Below are positions 29,794 to 43,994 of a stretch of 64,000 nt of DNA, piece by piece. This stretch comes from Leptodontidium sp. MPI-SDFR-AT-0119 (lineage: Eukaryota; Ascomycota; Leotiomycetes; Helotiales; Leptodontidiaceae). The notes below the pieces were generated by a model, which searched no databases, was not told where the DNA came from, and saw nothing but the letters and a program-made list of their open reading frames with translations. The stretch spans positions 558,001 through 622,000 of the forward strand of contig JAHLEZ010000009.1 in the NCBI GenBank assembly GCA_020726505.1, in the 5' to 3' direction. Position 1 is the first letter of the stretch. Each line of letters begins with the position of its first letter. Both the position numbers and the translations under genes were made by a program.

Positions 29794-30899
29794 CTAATTA
29801 GTGGCAAGCTTGTATTATTAACCTTATTATAGACAAAAAAGGTCTTAGGCTATAAAGTGAAATCGATGACAAACTTTAAAGTACTTTACTATATCTTTAA
29901 TAAGGCACTTATATAAAGGCTAGATTTAACGGGGATTAATTAAATCCTCCCTCGAGACTCGCCTTAATACTCGAAGCACGTCGAGGAAGCTATAATAACA
30001 CCGACAGTTACTCTATAAAAATTATTAAGTTAATATACTTAAATTTAGAACTTTGGACCTTCGAGAAACCTATCCGGGAACCTACCGAATCACTTACGAA
30101 TTGAATCCGATATAATAGCGAATACTTCGGCGGAGCTAAAGTTAACTCTAGAAACATTTAATAATACGGCAACACTAGATCTTAGTCTAATTTTTATAGG
30201 AGACGTAATAATATACTCGCGAAGGTTCTATGAGGCCTACTATAATAGCTATCTTAAGGGAGAATTCCTTTTCTAAGACTTTTAAAAGTATTTTAAAGAT
30301 TAAATAATAAACGAGTTTAAATTAATTAAGGTTACGGAACGTATATACCTTAAGGACGACTTACGAGCCTTTAGTGTGTTTATATAACGAGGAAAGGGGA
30401 CGAGGACGACACACGCTTTAGTAAAGGTAATATAAGCTAAGGAGAATATATAGCTAGGAGACTAAGTAGAAATACAAATTTAGAACTACCCCGAATCGGT
30501 ACCGAATCACATCCGGGAATTAGTCTCTCGTCTACTACCACTAATCCTAATAACACTTTAATAAAATTAACCCTTAATGTCTTTATAATATTAATTAAAA
30601 ATAGTTATTTATTTTATAAAGGAAGACACTCTTTTAGAAGGGACAGGAATAAAGCCTATAAAAACAGTTTAGCTATTAAGATTACCTAGGATTTCCTTTA
30701 CTAGGGGAGATAAGGCCGAGGATTTATATAGTATAACCTTACCTATAGTCTTAAAGAAGGAGTTCTCATTTACTCTTAAGAAGAATCCCTTAAGTAATCT
30801 CCACCTGTAAAAATTAAATAACCACGTGTTACTGAATCCCACACTAACGCTAGTAATACACTTAAGGGACGGGTCATTACTACTATTTAAAATTCCTAG

Positions 30900-33800
30900 G
30901 ACTACTAGACTATATATAAAGCCGATTCGGCTATTATAATATGTTATAAATCTATTAACCCTAGACTAAGCGAAATCGTTAGTAAACCTTACTAAGATAT
31001 ACACCAAGGAGCTCTAATATAGCAAAGATAAAGACCACTTAAATAAAAAGCTCTATATTTTCGCCGACTTATATTAAATAGTATTAGTTAAGACCAAGGT
31101 CTAAAACCGAGCTTTTCCGTTAATGTTACGAGACAAAGCTAGTTTGTATTACTATTAGTACCTCCAAAATAAGGGGTACTCCTTTAATAAGCTTATTAAG
31201 ACAACCCACGGCCACTTTAAGACAAAAGACAGAGCTAATAAGTTCCTTAGCTAATAGTTTAACTTGACTTTCTCGTCGTTTTAGGGGGAATCTTACTAAA
31301 AGGGAAGATTAACATTAACCTAATTAAAGACCTTCGCTAGGGAATTACAGAGTATTTAGTTAGGCCTAAAGGACGACAATATATAAAACGACAAGACATT
31401 ACGTAACAAGCTCGTATAAGGAGTATTAAAGAACCTACTCTTTAAAATAGCCTTATTTAAGGCACCTCTTACCTTCCTTACGTTAATAAACAGCCTTCGT
31501 GCCGTTATTAACGTGAAAGCGGCTTATAAGTCGAGATCGCGAAAGCATACTGGTTCTGATCCGAATCGCTACCGTTCTTATGTCACAAATAGAACAGCTT
31601 ATTACTTTAACCATAAAATAAAATTTTCAAGTAAAAACAAGCGTGAGGACAAATTCTAGCTTATACTAGGCTATATAAGCTATATTATCTACAAGAAGAC
31701 GGATTACTATAATAATCGCCACTCTAATAAAGAACAGGCAGCGTCTAAAGCGAAATATTTCGTTACGCGTAAGGCTAAAGGAGTAAAAGCTACGGAAAAG
31801 ACTTTTAAGAGCTACTTAGCTTATATTAAGGGAATCGACCCCAATTCGAACTAGAACCGGACTATATCCGGACACTATTTAAAAGATTACTAAGATATAA
31901 ATTTAAACACTTCAATAAATATTAATAATTCTTTAAAGAGTTCTAACGATAATAATAATAATAACACTATAAACTTCACGACTATATTTATAATAAATAA
32001 AGCACAATATAACGCACAGGAAGTCATAAGGCAACTTAAGGAAAAGAAGGCTACTTATATCCTAAAGAGTAAAATCAAAAGACTCGCTCTTAGTAAGGCC
32101 TATATAATATAATAAACAAACAAATTCTTTTAAGGTTTATTAATTAATATAGGCGCATTTAATAAAAATATAAGAGGACTTAACTAGTTACGGGCATTAT
32201 AACGTATTTAAGATGTCAAGTTTAATACTAGCTAGGCGGGTGAGAGCCGGATTACATTCAGTGCCGGTTCGCGGCCGTTCTTAGAGATTACTATAATTAA
32301 CACTCCGGCTAAAGTAATAGACTTCTAAATTTTAAACGCGGATATCCCATTTTTAGTTTACCTATAATAGCTAAATACGTTAAATACATAATATAATAAC
32401 CTACGTAACGTCTTAATTTAAGGCGACAAAAAGCACTTAATTATACGGAAGCATAAGCATTTATAACTACTTTTAAATTAATATTATTAATTACTAAACA
32501 CTTTTATAAAAACGATAAATACGTGCCACCTTACTAAACTAGAAATACGTCGGCTTTATAGGCGTTTCGGACACCATTTAGTAAGACGTCTTTAACACCT
32601 GCTTAATTAAGCTGGCCATAAGCATAATTCGGAAGTTATATTAAGGGTTAAGGAAATATATAAGCACTACCAAAAACACGCAAATGCTTTATATAAGTTC
32701 CGCTTTAAGCTATAAGACGACGTCGACTTTAATTATATAATTTACGTTAATATCGCAATGTTTAAAGAAAAATATACCCTTTATATAGTAAATAAAATAA
32801 TAGGTTTTAGTACAGCAAAACTACTTCGAAAGGCCCCCGGTTCCGCTACGGCTCGGGCTACCTTTAACACATTTAAGTTAATATAAATTAACACCTACCT
32901 TAAACCCCCGGATTTTATAATATACGACTATAACACTAATTTTAATTTTAAGGAGTTTAAGAGCGTACTTAAGTCCGTAAGTAGTACCCTTAAGCTAGTA
33001 CCTATAGAGGCATACTATTTAATTAACAAAGTTAAGTAATACCACCGCCTATTACGCCGTGCTTATAAAATCGTTATAAAAGAGCACCCTAAGTTAAACA
33101 ATAAAGACTAACTATAAATAATAATAAAAGTAATAAACAATATAGTTAAACTTAATAAGCTTATCCCTATACTACTTGTTTTTGGCGTATACCCTAGAAT
33201 AACAAAGTTAAACCCCTTAAATTTGTTAGTCGAGTAACGTACGGTTATAATTAAGAAAGCTATAAAGGAAGTATAGAAAATCTATATTATATATAAAGTT
33301 AACGATACGTTAGTTATACGAAACAGCCCCGGAACCACTTATATTCACAATCTCTACCTTAATAACTAAGTTCTAATATATTAAAAAGGTAAAGGATAAA
33401 CAGGACTTTATAATTTCTTAAGTATTAAGGGAGAGTTATATAGGATTAATATAAGAAATAAAAGAATATATACGTTTTAATTAATTATAGTTTATCCCTT
33501 TAAGACAAACACCTTTAATATAAAACAATAAAAAGAAAACTTACTAGAGAATATTTATAAATAATATCTAGGATCCCCGGTTAAAAAAACTACTAAAATA
33601 GCACTGAATCTACCCCGAATCACTATTAAAATTCCATTTACGAAACACATTCTAGATTTACTAACTATTAATAATAATTATAATACTAAAGTGTTTTTAA
33701 TTAAGAAAGAGATAAGGGACTAGGAGCTATCTATTAAACTTCGCATTAAAAGGAAGATTATAGAGCCTAGACTATTATTTTAGTAGTCCCAAAGGATAAA

Positions 33801-35320
33801 ATATAAAGCACTTATTAAAAGGGGTGTTTTTATGCCTATTTATAAAGACGACCCTAGAGTAAGAGGCCACCGTATCTTTAAGTTAAAAATAATAAACAAA
33901 GTTAAAGGTAAGGAAACGCTAGCTCTATATAAGAAGTCAAGACTAATAATTTAATACTTTAATAACAAAGAGAAGAGAGAGATTTTAACTTAGTCTCTAA
34001 CAATCTAACGATTTAGTTAACGGTTACTTATATTTTTAGCCGCTGCCGTTAAGCACCTAAATCGCCTTTAAAACTAGTCTGAATCTTATTTAGCTATTAG
34101 GGACATTACTTAAGCTTACGTTTAAGTAAAGATAAGGCTTTTCCAGGACATTTTTATATAGCCACTAAAAAAGATTACAAGAGATTTCCCTCCTAACATA
34201 GTATTTATAATAGTGCTACTATTATATAATATATCTGAGTCCGAAACTATTAGTTTAATACATAATATAAACATTATATAAAAAACCTATAAATAAAGAC
34301 TTTAACATACGACCTATACTTATTAATTAACACTAAGGAAAGCTATAACTTTAGAGTCGTAGGGATATAAACAGATAACACTTTAATTCTAGGAAATAAG
34401 GACTTCTTAATAAGAGAGTAAAATAAAATCACTAAGGCCGGTTTTCTAATAAAGCTAATATAAGTATTACTCTTTGCTAAAACCGTTACGTTTAATAAGT
34501 ATATTATTATTATAAACGAGGACAACCTTTATATGTCTTAAAAAGGTTAAGGAGTAAGGCTAAAACTAATTAACACAAAGAAAGAGGACTATAAGAAGGC
34601 TTATATAGAGTAGCGAGCTCGTACAGCCTCTCTTACTACTATATATTAGCCGGAAGTAATATTTAATCTCTTAGTCGTAACGCAATACTAAGATCCGACA
34701 AAAAACGACGTTAAGGCCTTAAACCTACGCCTTAAATAACAAATAAATAACTTAAAGAAAGGACTTTAATACGTACTAATTAACTTATAGTCTACGAAGG
34801 TTTACGTTTTTATAAACAGTTCTTTTATTAATAATAAAGACCTAAGTTTACAAATAGGTTTTATATTAGTAATCGGTGCCAAAACAGTGAGGGATACGTA
34901 ATTTACCTTAATTAATAACATTATATATACTAACTTAACAAAATATAAAAGAGTAACTCGTGCAGTACTCGCATTAGAGCTATATACTATAGTAGCTAAT
35001 ATTAATATATTAATTTCTCTTAATATTACTATTAATATAATAACTAATAAGCTCGGCATCTCACGTCTCCTTACTATTATTTACACGGATTCTTTGTCCC
35101 TTTATAAGTATATTATTAAGCTTAATACAACGAAAGAGAAACGCCTAATAATTAATATTATAGCTATTCGTTAATTATACGAACGCAGAAAGCTTATAGA
35201 GGTCTAATAGATTAATAATACTAATAACCCTGCTAACACTATAACGAAGAGTGCTCTTAATAAGGCTCTTTGGGATTTTATTAATACTAATATCCTTATT
35301 ATTAAAATAAAGGGTTAAGT
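30900..35320 (+). pseudogene. copia gag-pol, many nonsense codons
   Basis: One main frame with TAA/TAG where Gln and Trp are expected. Recognisable segments: integrase zinc-binding (H..H..YKHYQKH), catalytic-core surroundings FNYIIYVNIAMF and IIYDYNTNFNFKEF, RT entry (RIFKLK..., ALYKKSRLII), RT palm with AYV.VK.RLFQDIFI, and RNase H (TIIYTDSLSLYKYIIKL). The integrase-before-RT order is the copia order. No functional polyprotein could be made from this copy. Confidence 0.8.
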
Positions 35321-35649
35321 TTAACAGTTAACCAGAGTTAATTCGGACTAATAATAGAGGGGTTTCTTATACTCGTTAAATTTTTGTTATTTATACATTT
35401 CTTTATAACTCTTATTTTTATTAATTTATTACTTATAATTATTTTTATATTTAATTAATTTATAAAGTCAGAAACACACTTAATTTAGTTCTAAACACCC
35501 TCTAATTTAAAGTATTAATAGGCGGCCTTACAACGACACTTTAATAAGGAAAAACTACCGGTTTTATTACAGGGGGCTACTCCCGTATAATAATATAAAG
35601 AAAGTGCTGTTACAAAAAACCTACTACGAAGCCAATCCGAAATAAGGCC

Positions 35650-36660
35650 GAATCCCTTACGTATATATATTTAAGAGAGGTTCCTCGTCCTTCTCCTCCT
35701 CCGCGTTATAGCGGCGACTTCGGCGGGGGCGCTTAATAAGAGGATCGTCCTTATCGCCGTCCTCCCTACCACGCTTAATAATAATAAAAAAGACGACGGT
35801 AAGAAGCTAATTTAGGATTAATACTGTCTTTTATATTATAACGTTATTAATACTTAAAGCTTTAATATTAAAAAGGAATAAGGGGGTTAACCTACCACTT
35901 ATACACTAGTAAAGCCAGCGATTTCCCGGCATATAACGCGCGTTTCCTTTAATAACGCTAACGACAACTCCTTAGTAGTCTTTAGTACGCTAGTAGTAGC
36001 GACTAATAATGCCGAATTAATTAATTTAGCGGCAATAATAATAACTTCTTTATCTTTTGTCTCGAGGGCGGCAACTAGGCAAAGGTACTCCTCGGCTACA
36101 AACCAAGGGATTTATTATATATTAATAGCTATATAACCGGAGTACTTTCGGCGGTAATTCGAATACAATTTAAATTAAGAAAAGAAATAAAAGTACTTAT
36201 TAAGTTACACCGAGATTTCTTTACTATATAATACGCGTATTTCTTACTCTTAAGATTATTAAAAGAGCATTCGTAAGACAGGTCCTTTATAAAGAAACGG
36301 ACGCACCGAATATAACATTTGTAGTAGGCGACGTTAAGAGCTCTTATAAGAATTAATATAAGCACTATTTTTAGTTAACACACCGTTTCTTTACTAAACT
36401 ATCTCTAAAAAGTATACTTACTTTTAACTTGTTTATTTAATTTAATATAGTCTTCTTAGAAATATTGGTTTTTAAGCTATATTAAGCGAATTAAAGAGAT
36501 TAAAAAGTAATATACGTATAGTAGTTATATATATATTAACTAAAGAGGACTCCAAACCTTTAAGGGAAAGCGATATATATATATATTTATCACGTTATAT
36601 AATACTAGAGGTTCTTATTATTACTAGTTCTCGCTTAGCCTCGCTACTACGCCTCGCCAT
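35650..36660 (-). pseudogene. Antisense ORF in the 3' region of the copia element
   Basis: On the strand opposite to pol, an ATG at 36660 begins MARRSSEAKRELV. Further along, a frame reads NVAYYKCYIRCVRF, then ECSFNNLKSKKYAYY and KKSRCNL (36365-36129), a Cys-rich pattern that before mutation may have been CxxC-type. A second frame reads FVAEEYLCLVAALETKDKEV and LKTTKELSLALLKETRVICR (about 36095-35890), and a basic stretch RRRRRT lies near 35700. Stops are RIP-like. Function unknown. It may be an extra gene carried by this copia lineage, or a captured host gene. Confidence 0.5.
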
Positions 36661-36824
36661 ATTCAGACCCCTTTTAGGGCACTTTCGGGACACCGTTAGG
36701 CCGGAATTAGACGTTATTAAATACTTTATTATATTTCTTTATTTATTAATATTATTTCTTATACTACTAATTATTTACTTTTACGTTATATTAAAAATAG
36801 TCTTTTTAAAAAAAGTTTTGCCGG

Positions 36825-37081
36825 TATTAGTCTATAAGTCCTTATATAAGTATACTTTAGTTTAGAAAAAGGGGTACGAGTCAAAGTCAAGGGTTAAAGC
36901 CTAGCTAGACTAGTTTTAGTGGACATTCGGTAGGGTTTCGTAGTATATAGTTTAGTTCTCCTCGCACTCTCTTAGAAAATACACAGATTTTAAACCACCA
37001 CATTTATTACTCTGTCGCTATACTCGCATTAAAATATATTCACACATACGGCGTGGTACATAAACCGGTACTGCACCGACA
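36825..37081 (+). repeat. 3' LTR of the copia element
   Basis: 257 bases, TATTAG...CCGACA (first G mutated to A); preceded by an A/G-rich stretch (AAAAAAAG) near 36808-36817 that may be the polypurine tract. Confidence 0.9.
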
Positions 37082-37086
37082 AAACC

Positions 37087-37681
37087 CTTTAATATCCCGT
37101 AATCCGGGATTACTATTAAAAGACAAGAGTACTCGTAAAGCACCCCCGGCGAATTACTAGCTAAAGGCGCTTATTATAAAGATCCTCCTTATATTAGTAG
37201 CGGCGATATCTATTACGTACCTCTAACCTAAGAAAGCTAAAAAGAATAAGATAAAAACCTTTATAATATTAATATATAAGATTAACTAAGAGCTAACTCG
37301 CCGTCGACGAAAGGCCTTAAATTAATTAAGCGTTAAGCTCGTATTAATAAATAAAGACCTGTCCCTAAAAGAGGCCCTAAAGGCTAAGTATACGCAAGAT
37401 AACGAGCTAGTAAGCAAGAAGCTCTTTATAAAGTATTAAGAGTACGCTCCTCTCTTCTCCCGGCGAGCCTCCGACAAGTTACTAGAATATTACTAGGGTA
37501 TAAACTACTAAATCGAGCTTACTAAGGAGAACGACTTGTCCTTTAAACCTCTTTATCGTATAACTAAAGAATAGCTATTAAAGACTAAGCGGTATATTAT
37601 TAATAACTTATATAAGGGCTTTATTAAGCCCTCTAATACATTATATACGGCCCTTATTCTCTTTACTAAAAAAGCCGATAA
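37087..37681 (+). mobile_element. Outer gypsy, middle piece (protease/RT linker to start of RT)
   Basis: Continues directly from 29536 once the copia element and one AAACC are removed; aligned with 40377-40973 of the complete gypsy. Ends in the segment coding KKAD just before the LRLCVDYR box, where the inner gypsy is inserted. Confidence 0.88.
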
Positions 37682-37982
37682 TGTTACGACCTGCGATGCG
37701 CCTCGCATTCTAACCGACACGGCTCGTAGCATCGCTGGCTATGCGACGGCGTTAAGCCAGATAGGGAAGACTAGTTGGCGAGCCTGTGACATATTAACGT
37801 GAATAGCACTCGACTACGCTAGGCCCTATTAGGAGGGTCCTTTATGTATATATACTCGAGCCCTCCCTTACAGAGAGCTCTCCTTTCCTCCTTGTCTTTT
37901 CTTCTCGATTCTAAGCGTAGCCTTAAGTTTAAATATAAAGCTTGAGTTAACTCGCCGTATTAACCTTTAGTTAGTCGTAACA
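37682..37982 (+). repeat. 5' LTR of inner gypsy
   Basis: 301 bases, TGTTACGACC...TAGTCGTAACA; TATA-like TATGTATATATA near 37846. Confidence 0.9.
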
Positions 37983-38469
37983 TAAGAAAAGACTACACCT
38001 CTCCGCTGTGAAGCGTTGTATTTTACTTAGTCTTACGCCTTATCGACCTGCCCTTGTAATAAGTCAATAACGAGCCTTAACACCTTGGCCTATTCGACAG
38101 ATAGGCACCTCTTTGCCCTCGTAGTAGACTGTCCTAGAGAAAGCTAGACATTCTCTCGCGATTAACTTACCTTGCCGCAACTTGACGCGCGCCCTGTTTC
38201 GAACGAATGTCTAATTAACAAATCGATTAATAACCTCAAACACGAACACCCCCTAACCTTATATTACGACTACTATTAACGTCTCCCCCTCGTCGGCGAA
38301 GCTCCAGAGAAAGGAGTGCCCCAATACGGCTAGGCTTTACTAACACTACCCTTATCCCTTTAGTCGAGACTCTTTTAGAAGAGCCGGAGAGCTTTAACGG
38401 ATTCGACTCAGACTCGGAGGACAAACCCTAGAGCTTCTTTGACGTATCGCCGGAGCCTACTAATATAGA

Positions 38470-41400
38470 GGGCCTTACCCCCGCTTAATAAGTTAGAATA
38501 AATCAGCTGATTAAGGACTCCGTGAGCTCTACTGTCGCCGCTGCCGTCACACAGGCCCTCGCCTAATATACTGCCGATAACTTGTGTTAAGAGACTCGTA
38601 CTCCTTCGCCTCCTTATAACCGGTCAACCTGTGCTCTTACGACAGACCTCTAGCCTACCGCCGACTACTACCTCCCTAAGCTTAACCTTACTATCCTTGC
38701 CGTTAAGCCTAATAAAGTTAAGTACTCTTATACCCCCTTTAGTAACTATAAGGGCGAAATTAAATACGACGCCTAAAAGATAAATATAAAGCTTTTTATT
38801 TAAAAGTACTTAAGCAACTTCCTTACTAACGAATCGCAAGTTTATACTTACTTTAAGTATATAAAGGGGGAGGCTAAAACTATTATCCTTTAACGAATAG
38901 ACCTTAACTTCGCTAGAGACTTTAATAGAGCCGCCGACGTCTTAAAGGCTCTAGACTAGCGTTTTTTTAACTACAACTAAGTGCAGGCCGCTAAGCTCAA
39001 ATATAACTAACTATAAATAAGTAGTATGACTTATAATAAGTTCTGTACTAAGTTCACGACATACGCGGCTACTAGAAAAATCTCACTTAACTGTTAATTC
39101 GACGACGTGTGCGAAAAGGTCTTAGACGAGCTTAAGTACGATATCTAAACTAAGAAGTATAAATTTGCCGGAGACTATACGGCTCTTAACGAGTTCTTAG
39201 TTGTCTCGGACTATGAGCTACGAAATATCGCTGCCAGACGAGCTAATAGACGCGCTACTACTACTGCCTGCGAAGCCCCTCGAGTCTCTTTAATAATACT
39301 AACACTAGCGACTCGCGCGGCATCCTAAAGAAGGACAACTGGCGTTCGACCTCACTTACCCCTACTACTCACGCGTGGAGACCACTGACTCTAAGGCAGT
39401 CGTCGGATGTCCGCCAGCGTACACCCTCTCCTTCGCCTGTCTTACGCCGACCTGAGTCCCCTGTACCCCCTCCCGTACCTAGAGACGTCTCTTCTGACAC
39501 TTGTCTTTATTATAGTAAGACCGGCTATTAAGCTAGCGACTGTCCTAAGCGCCGTAAAGACTAGGCCCTCAACAAGTTAATTTCTTAGCTAGTCGTCGGC
39601 GAGGATCTAGAGACAAATAAGTTATTAAAAAACTCTTAGGCTGTAATAAAGACTCTTACTTTAATATAGGCTATAACTTATAATAGGACTTAGTATTTAA
39701 TTTCCGCGCTTTTATTAAAGGGCGACAATTCTTAATTAGTATTAAACTAGGAAGGAATAGATTCTTTATTAAGACACTTATATATATTAATAATAAAGCT
39801 AATATTTTTAGTATTATTAAAACCTCTTTTATATATTAACTCGTTAAGTAATTTAATATTTCCTTTATATCCCTCCCTTAACTAATCGTCTTAACTAGTT
39901 ATAATAGTAAGAAAAGTAAGCTAATTAACACGGTCGTCTTACTTACCTTAATAATTAACCGCCGGCGAATTAACTTCCCCTTTTTAGTAACTGACTTAGG
40001 AAACACTAACGTCTTGATTAGTCGGAAGTTCCTCGAGTATTACGACCTAAAGTAGTTATATATAAAAAACCGTAATCGGCTAGAATAGCTATTAGACATG
40101 CCTATTTAGTTATATTTTAACTAGCAAGTCTTCGTCGATATTAATCGTTCTAATAAGCTAATTATTAAGTCTTACTAGCTTAATGTAGAACGAAGGGATG
40201 CCCTTATAGACATAAATAACTACCGACGGAGGTAAGTTAGGCTCGCGGCGCTTGACGATTCCCTTAAGTCGAAGGCCCCTGTCCGACTTACTGTTAGCGT
40301 CTCGCCAACTCGACCCTTGAGCTTTACTAGAGAAGTCAAAGAGCGCCTATAAGTCATAGAAGAGTAATTAAACCCTTTAATATCTTATAATCCGGGATTA
40401 CTACTTAAGGACAAGAGAGCCCGTAGAGCCTCCCTAGCGAATTACTAGCCAAAGGCGCTTACTACAGAGATTTTCTTTATATTAGTAATAGTAATGTCTA
40501 CGACGTACCTCTAACTTAAGAAATCTAAAAAGAGTAAGGTAAAAACTTTCGTAATATTAATATATAAGATCGACTAAGAGCTGACTTGTCGCCGGCGAGA
40601 GGCCTTAAACTAATTAAGTATTAAACTCGTATTAATAGACAGAGACTTGACCTTAAAAGAGGCCCTAGAAGCTAAGTACGCGCAAGATAACGAGTTAATA
40701 AGTAAGAAGCTCCCGGTAAAGTATTAAGAGTATGCCCCCCTCTTCTCCCGGCGAGCCTTTAACGAGCTACTAAAGTATTACTAAGGCGTAGACTACTAAA
40801 TCGAGCTTACTAGAGAGAACGACTTGTCCTTTAAACCTCTCCGGCGTATAACTAAAGAATAGCTGTCAGAGACTAAGTAATATATTATCGACAACTTATA
40901 TAAAGGTTTTATTAAGCCCTCGGGCGCACTATACACGGCCCTTATTCTCTTCGCTAAAAAAGCCGATAGTAGCCTCCGACTATGCGTCGACTATCGGAAG
41001 CTAAATGCCCTGTTAAAGAAGGACTTGTACTTGATTCTACTAATTAATGAGATAATAATACGTATTTATAAGGCGAAAGTCTTTATAAAGCTCGATATTT
41101 AATAAGCCTTCTACTATATCCGCATGTCCCCTAAGAGCGAAGACTATACGACCTTCTGTACTTAATATAACACGTATAAATATAAGGTTCTTCCTTTTGG
41201 CCTTACTAATAAACCGGCGACTTTCTAGCGGTTTATTAATAATATCCTTATAGAACACCTCGACGACTTCTACGCGGCTTATATAGACAATATCTTAATA
41301 TATTCGTTTACTCCTAAGGAGTATAAGGTCTATATTAAGAAAGTAATAATAATACTATAAGTACACGGACTTTAAGTTAATATTAAGAAGTCTAAGTTTA

Positions 41401-43993
41401 GTGTATAAAAGACAAGGTTCCTGGGATTTATTATTAGCGTTAATAGCGTAAAAGTAAACTTAGAGAAGATTAGTATAATTAAGGATTAATAATACGCTAA
41501 TAATATATAAGGTATATAAAGTTATTTTAACTTTTATAACTTTTACCGCCAGTTTATTAAGGACTATAGTCGTATCGTACGACCCCTCACGATACTTACT
41601 AAAAAAGACGTTCCCTTTAAATTCAATAGCGCCTATAAGGACACTTAAGAAACTCTCTAAGAAGCCCTTTAGTCTACGCTAGTTCTTTATTACTACGACC
41701 TTACTAAATAAACACGGCTAAAGACCGACTCTTTTAATAGAGTCGTCGCTGGGATTTTATCTTAATATTAAGAGGACGACGCCTTTTACCCCGTGGGATA
41801 CTTTTTAGAGACAATAATAAACCTTAAGCTTAATTACTTAATCCACGACAAAGAAATACTAGCAATTTTCTAGTTATTTAAGTAATATTACCTGAAGCTC
41901 TTAAGTACTTAGAAAAATGTCTTTGTTTATATAAACTACTAAGCCTTAAAGTACTTTATAACTATTAAGGACCTTACGGCTAGGCAAGCTCAATAGGCTG
42001 AGTTCTTTATAGACTTCTACTTCACGATTATATATTATACCGGGACGACTAATACGTTAACTGACACCTTGTCTCGACGGGATTAAGACCTCACAGTTAC
42101 AGAGGCACACAAGCGGGCCATCCGCAGTTAATAGCTAATTCCGACTGACAAAATTGACCCGCGAGTCGCTAGTGACCTCTAGCTCTCCGCCGTCGATCCT
42201 ATAGACGCCTATATTAAAGTCATAGAGACGATACCCTTGGCACTTGTAGACGCCGTGATCCCAGATCGCGATGCTGAGACACGTGACGAGCCAGAGCCAG
42301 AGCCAGAGCCAGAGCTAGAGCTAGAGTCGAATACAAAAGTACTAATCGACCCGGAGACGCCTACCGCGGAGGAGCTAGACCCTAACTCTATAATAGTATA
42401 TAATATCGTAGAATACGACGTTATCGACTAAGTGCTCCTAGCTAATAAGACCTCGCCTTCGCTAAAGCCTCTCTAACAAAAAGCTAAGGAGTAGTCGTTA
42501 AATTACGAGCTAATAAACGACAAGTTACTTTTCTAAGGCCGCCTAGAAGTACCCTTAGAACCGCCAGAACTTCGCACAATACTTATTTGCCACGTATACT
42601 CTTAACTTACAATAGTATATACGGGGATTAGAAAGATAAAGGCGTTACTAAGTCGCAAATATCACTAGAACGGCCTCACCACGGACATAACTCGATACGT
42701 AGTAAACTATAGTTGCTCTCGACAAAAAGCCTATAGGGATAAGACCCCTGGCTTCTTATACCCCCTATTAATCCCTACTCGGCTATATTAACACTTCACG
42801 ATGGACTTTATAAAGCTACTACTAAATAAGCACGGCTATAACTTTGCTATAGTTATTATCGACCGCTTATTTAAGAAGTTAGTCTTAATACCTTATAACG
42901 ATATAATTACGGCGAAAGGTATAACTATTCTCTTCCTCGTCTATTAGACTCGACACTTCGGCATACTAGACTCTATTGTCTTAGACCGCGGACCTTAGTT
43001 TGTCTCCTCCTTTTAAAAGGAGTATTATTATATCCTCGGAACTAAGGTAAAGTTAACGACAGTATATAACCCGAACGTTAATAGCTAAACGGAGGTAATA
43101 AACTAATATATTAAGTAGTAGCTTCGTCCCTTTTACTACTACTACTAAGACAATTAAAGCGACCTCTTACTAATTATAAATATTGCTTAACTAACGTTAC
43201 TACACGAGTCCTTAGGCCGCTTGTTCCCTTTCTAGTTACTTAACGGCGTTAAGCTAAGGACTTCTTAAGACTTAATTAACTTAGAGCCGCCGGCTATAAT
43301 AATAGAGAGACTTAACCGCGAGGAGGCTCTATAAGTAGCCGTGCGAATAAAGGAGGTTATAGAAGTCACACAGTCGTCTTTAAAGGACTAGTAAGAGAAA
43401 ATAAAACGACTAGCGAATCGTGGACGACGCGCTATTAATTAGGACGTTAGCGACTTAGTATTAGTCGACACTCAGAACTAAAACGTTAACTGACCTTTAA
43501 AGAAGTTATTTAATAAGTAGTATAGCCCTATTAAGGTAATCACTAGGGAAAGAAAGAGCTAAAGAGTTAAGCTACTAGAAGACTAATTAATTTACCTCGT
43601 TTTCTACTTATACTTACTTAGTAAGTACGTCGACAACCCCTTGCCGGGACAAGCCAGAGCTACGCCGGCACTTATTTAGCTACTACCTAAGTAAGATAAG
43701 TGGGAAATTAAAGGCATCCTTGGCTTTAAGGTTCTGCGAAATAAGCTATTTTATCGTATTAAGTGGCTGGGCGTCGACGAAGACCTAAAATAGTACTTAT
43801 ACTCGGATACTATAACGGCTCCGTATATAGTCAAATAGTTCCACCTCGAGTATCCTAACGCTAAGGGCCCCCTGAGAGCTCTCCTCAAGTGACTAGAGGC
43901 TTATAACGCAAGTATTAACGACTACAACGACCTTAAAGACGACACAGTCATAGCTATAACTACGCGGACGTAGTTTTTTAGGAGGGGGGGGTA
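38470..43993 (+). pseudogene. gypsy gag-pol with chromodomain, many nonsense codons
   Basis: Readable blocks in order: gag with CCHC knuckle remnant (DTCLYYSKTG.., ASDCPKRRKD, about 39500-39570). Retropepsin-like region about 39780-40080. RT with LRLCVDYRKLNAL (about 40975) and YIDNILIYS (41279-41305, the YxDD box with the last Asp changed to Asn). RNase H about 41690-41960. An acidic linker (PEPEPEPELELES, 42288-42330). Integrase zinc region about 42590-42720 and core (FTMDFIKLL, 42795; DRGPQFVS, 42978). Chromodomain-like WEIKGILGFKVLRNKLFYR near 43700. Stops at Gln and Trp codons are frequent. Non-functional. Confidence 0.82.
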
Positions 43994-43994
43994 A

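Larger units (their letters stand above)
29537..37081 (+). mobile_element. Complete Ty1/copia retrotransposon (7545 bases), RIP-mutated
   Basis: Two 257-base LTRs (29537-29793 and 36825-37081) and 5-base duplication AAACC on both sides (29532-29536, 37082-37086). Interior order is copia-like. Gag lies about 31200-31900. Integrase zinc region is about 32520-32690 (YRRFGHH.., YKHYQKHAN) and its core about 32730-33000. RT is about 33850-34900 (GHRIFKLK, DITQAY-like, IFIQP-like) and RNase H about 35070-35280 (YTDSLSLYKYI). Stops replace most Gln and Trp codons. Unusually, 1.5 kb separates RNase H from the 3' LTR and contains an antisense reading frame. Inserted in the outer gypsy. Confidence 0.92.

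Noticed and set aside
42237..42431. 64-codon plus-strand ORF with PEPEPEPELELES repeats
   Set aside because: It is an internal acidic linker of the gypsy pol between RNase H and integrase, not a separate gene.
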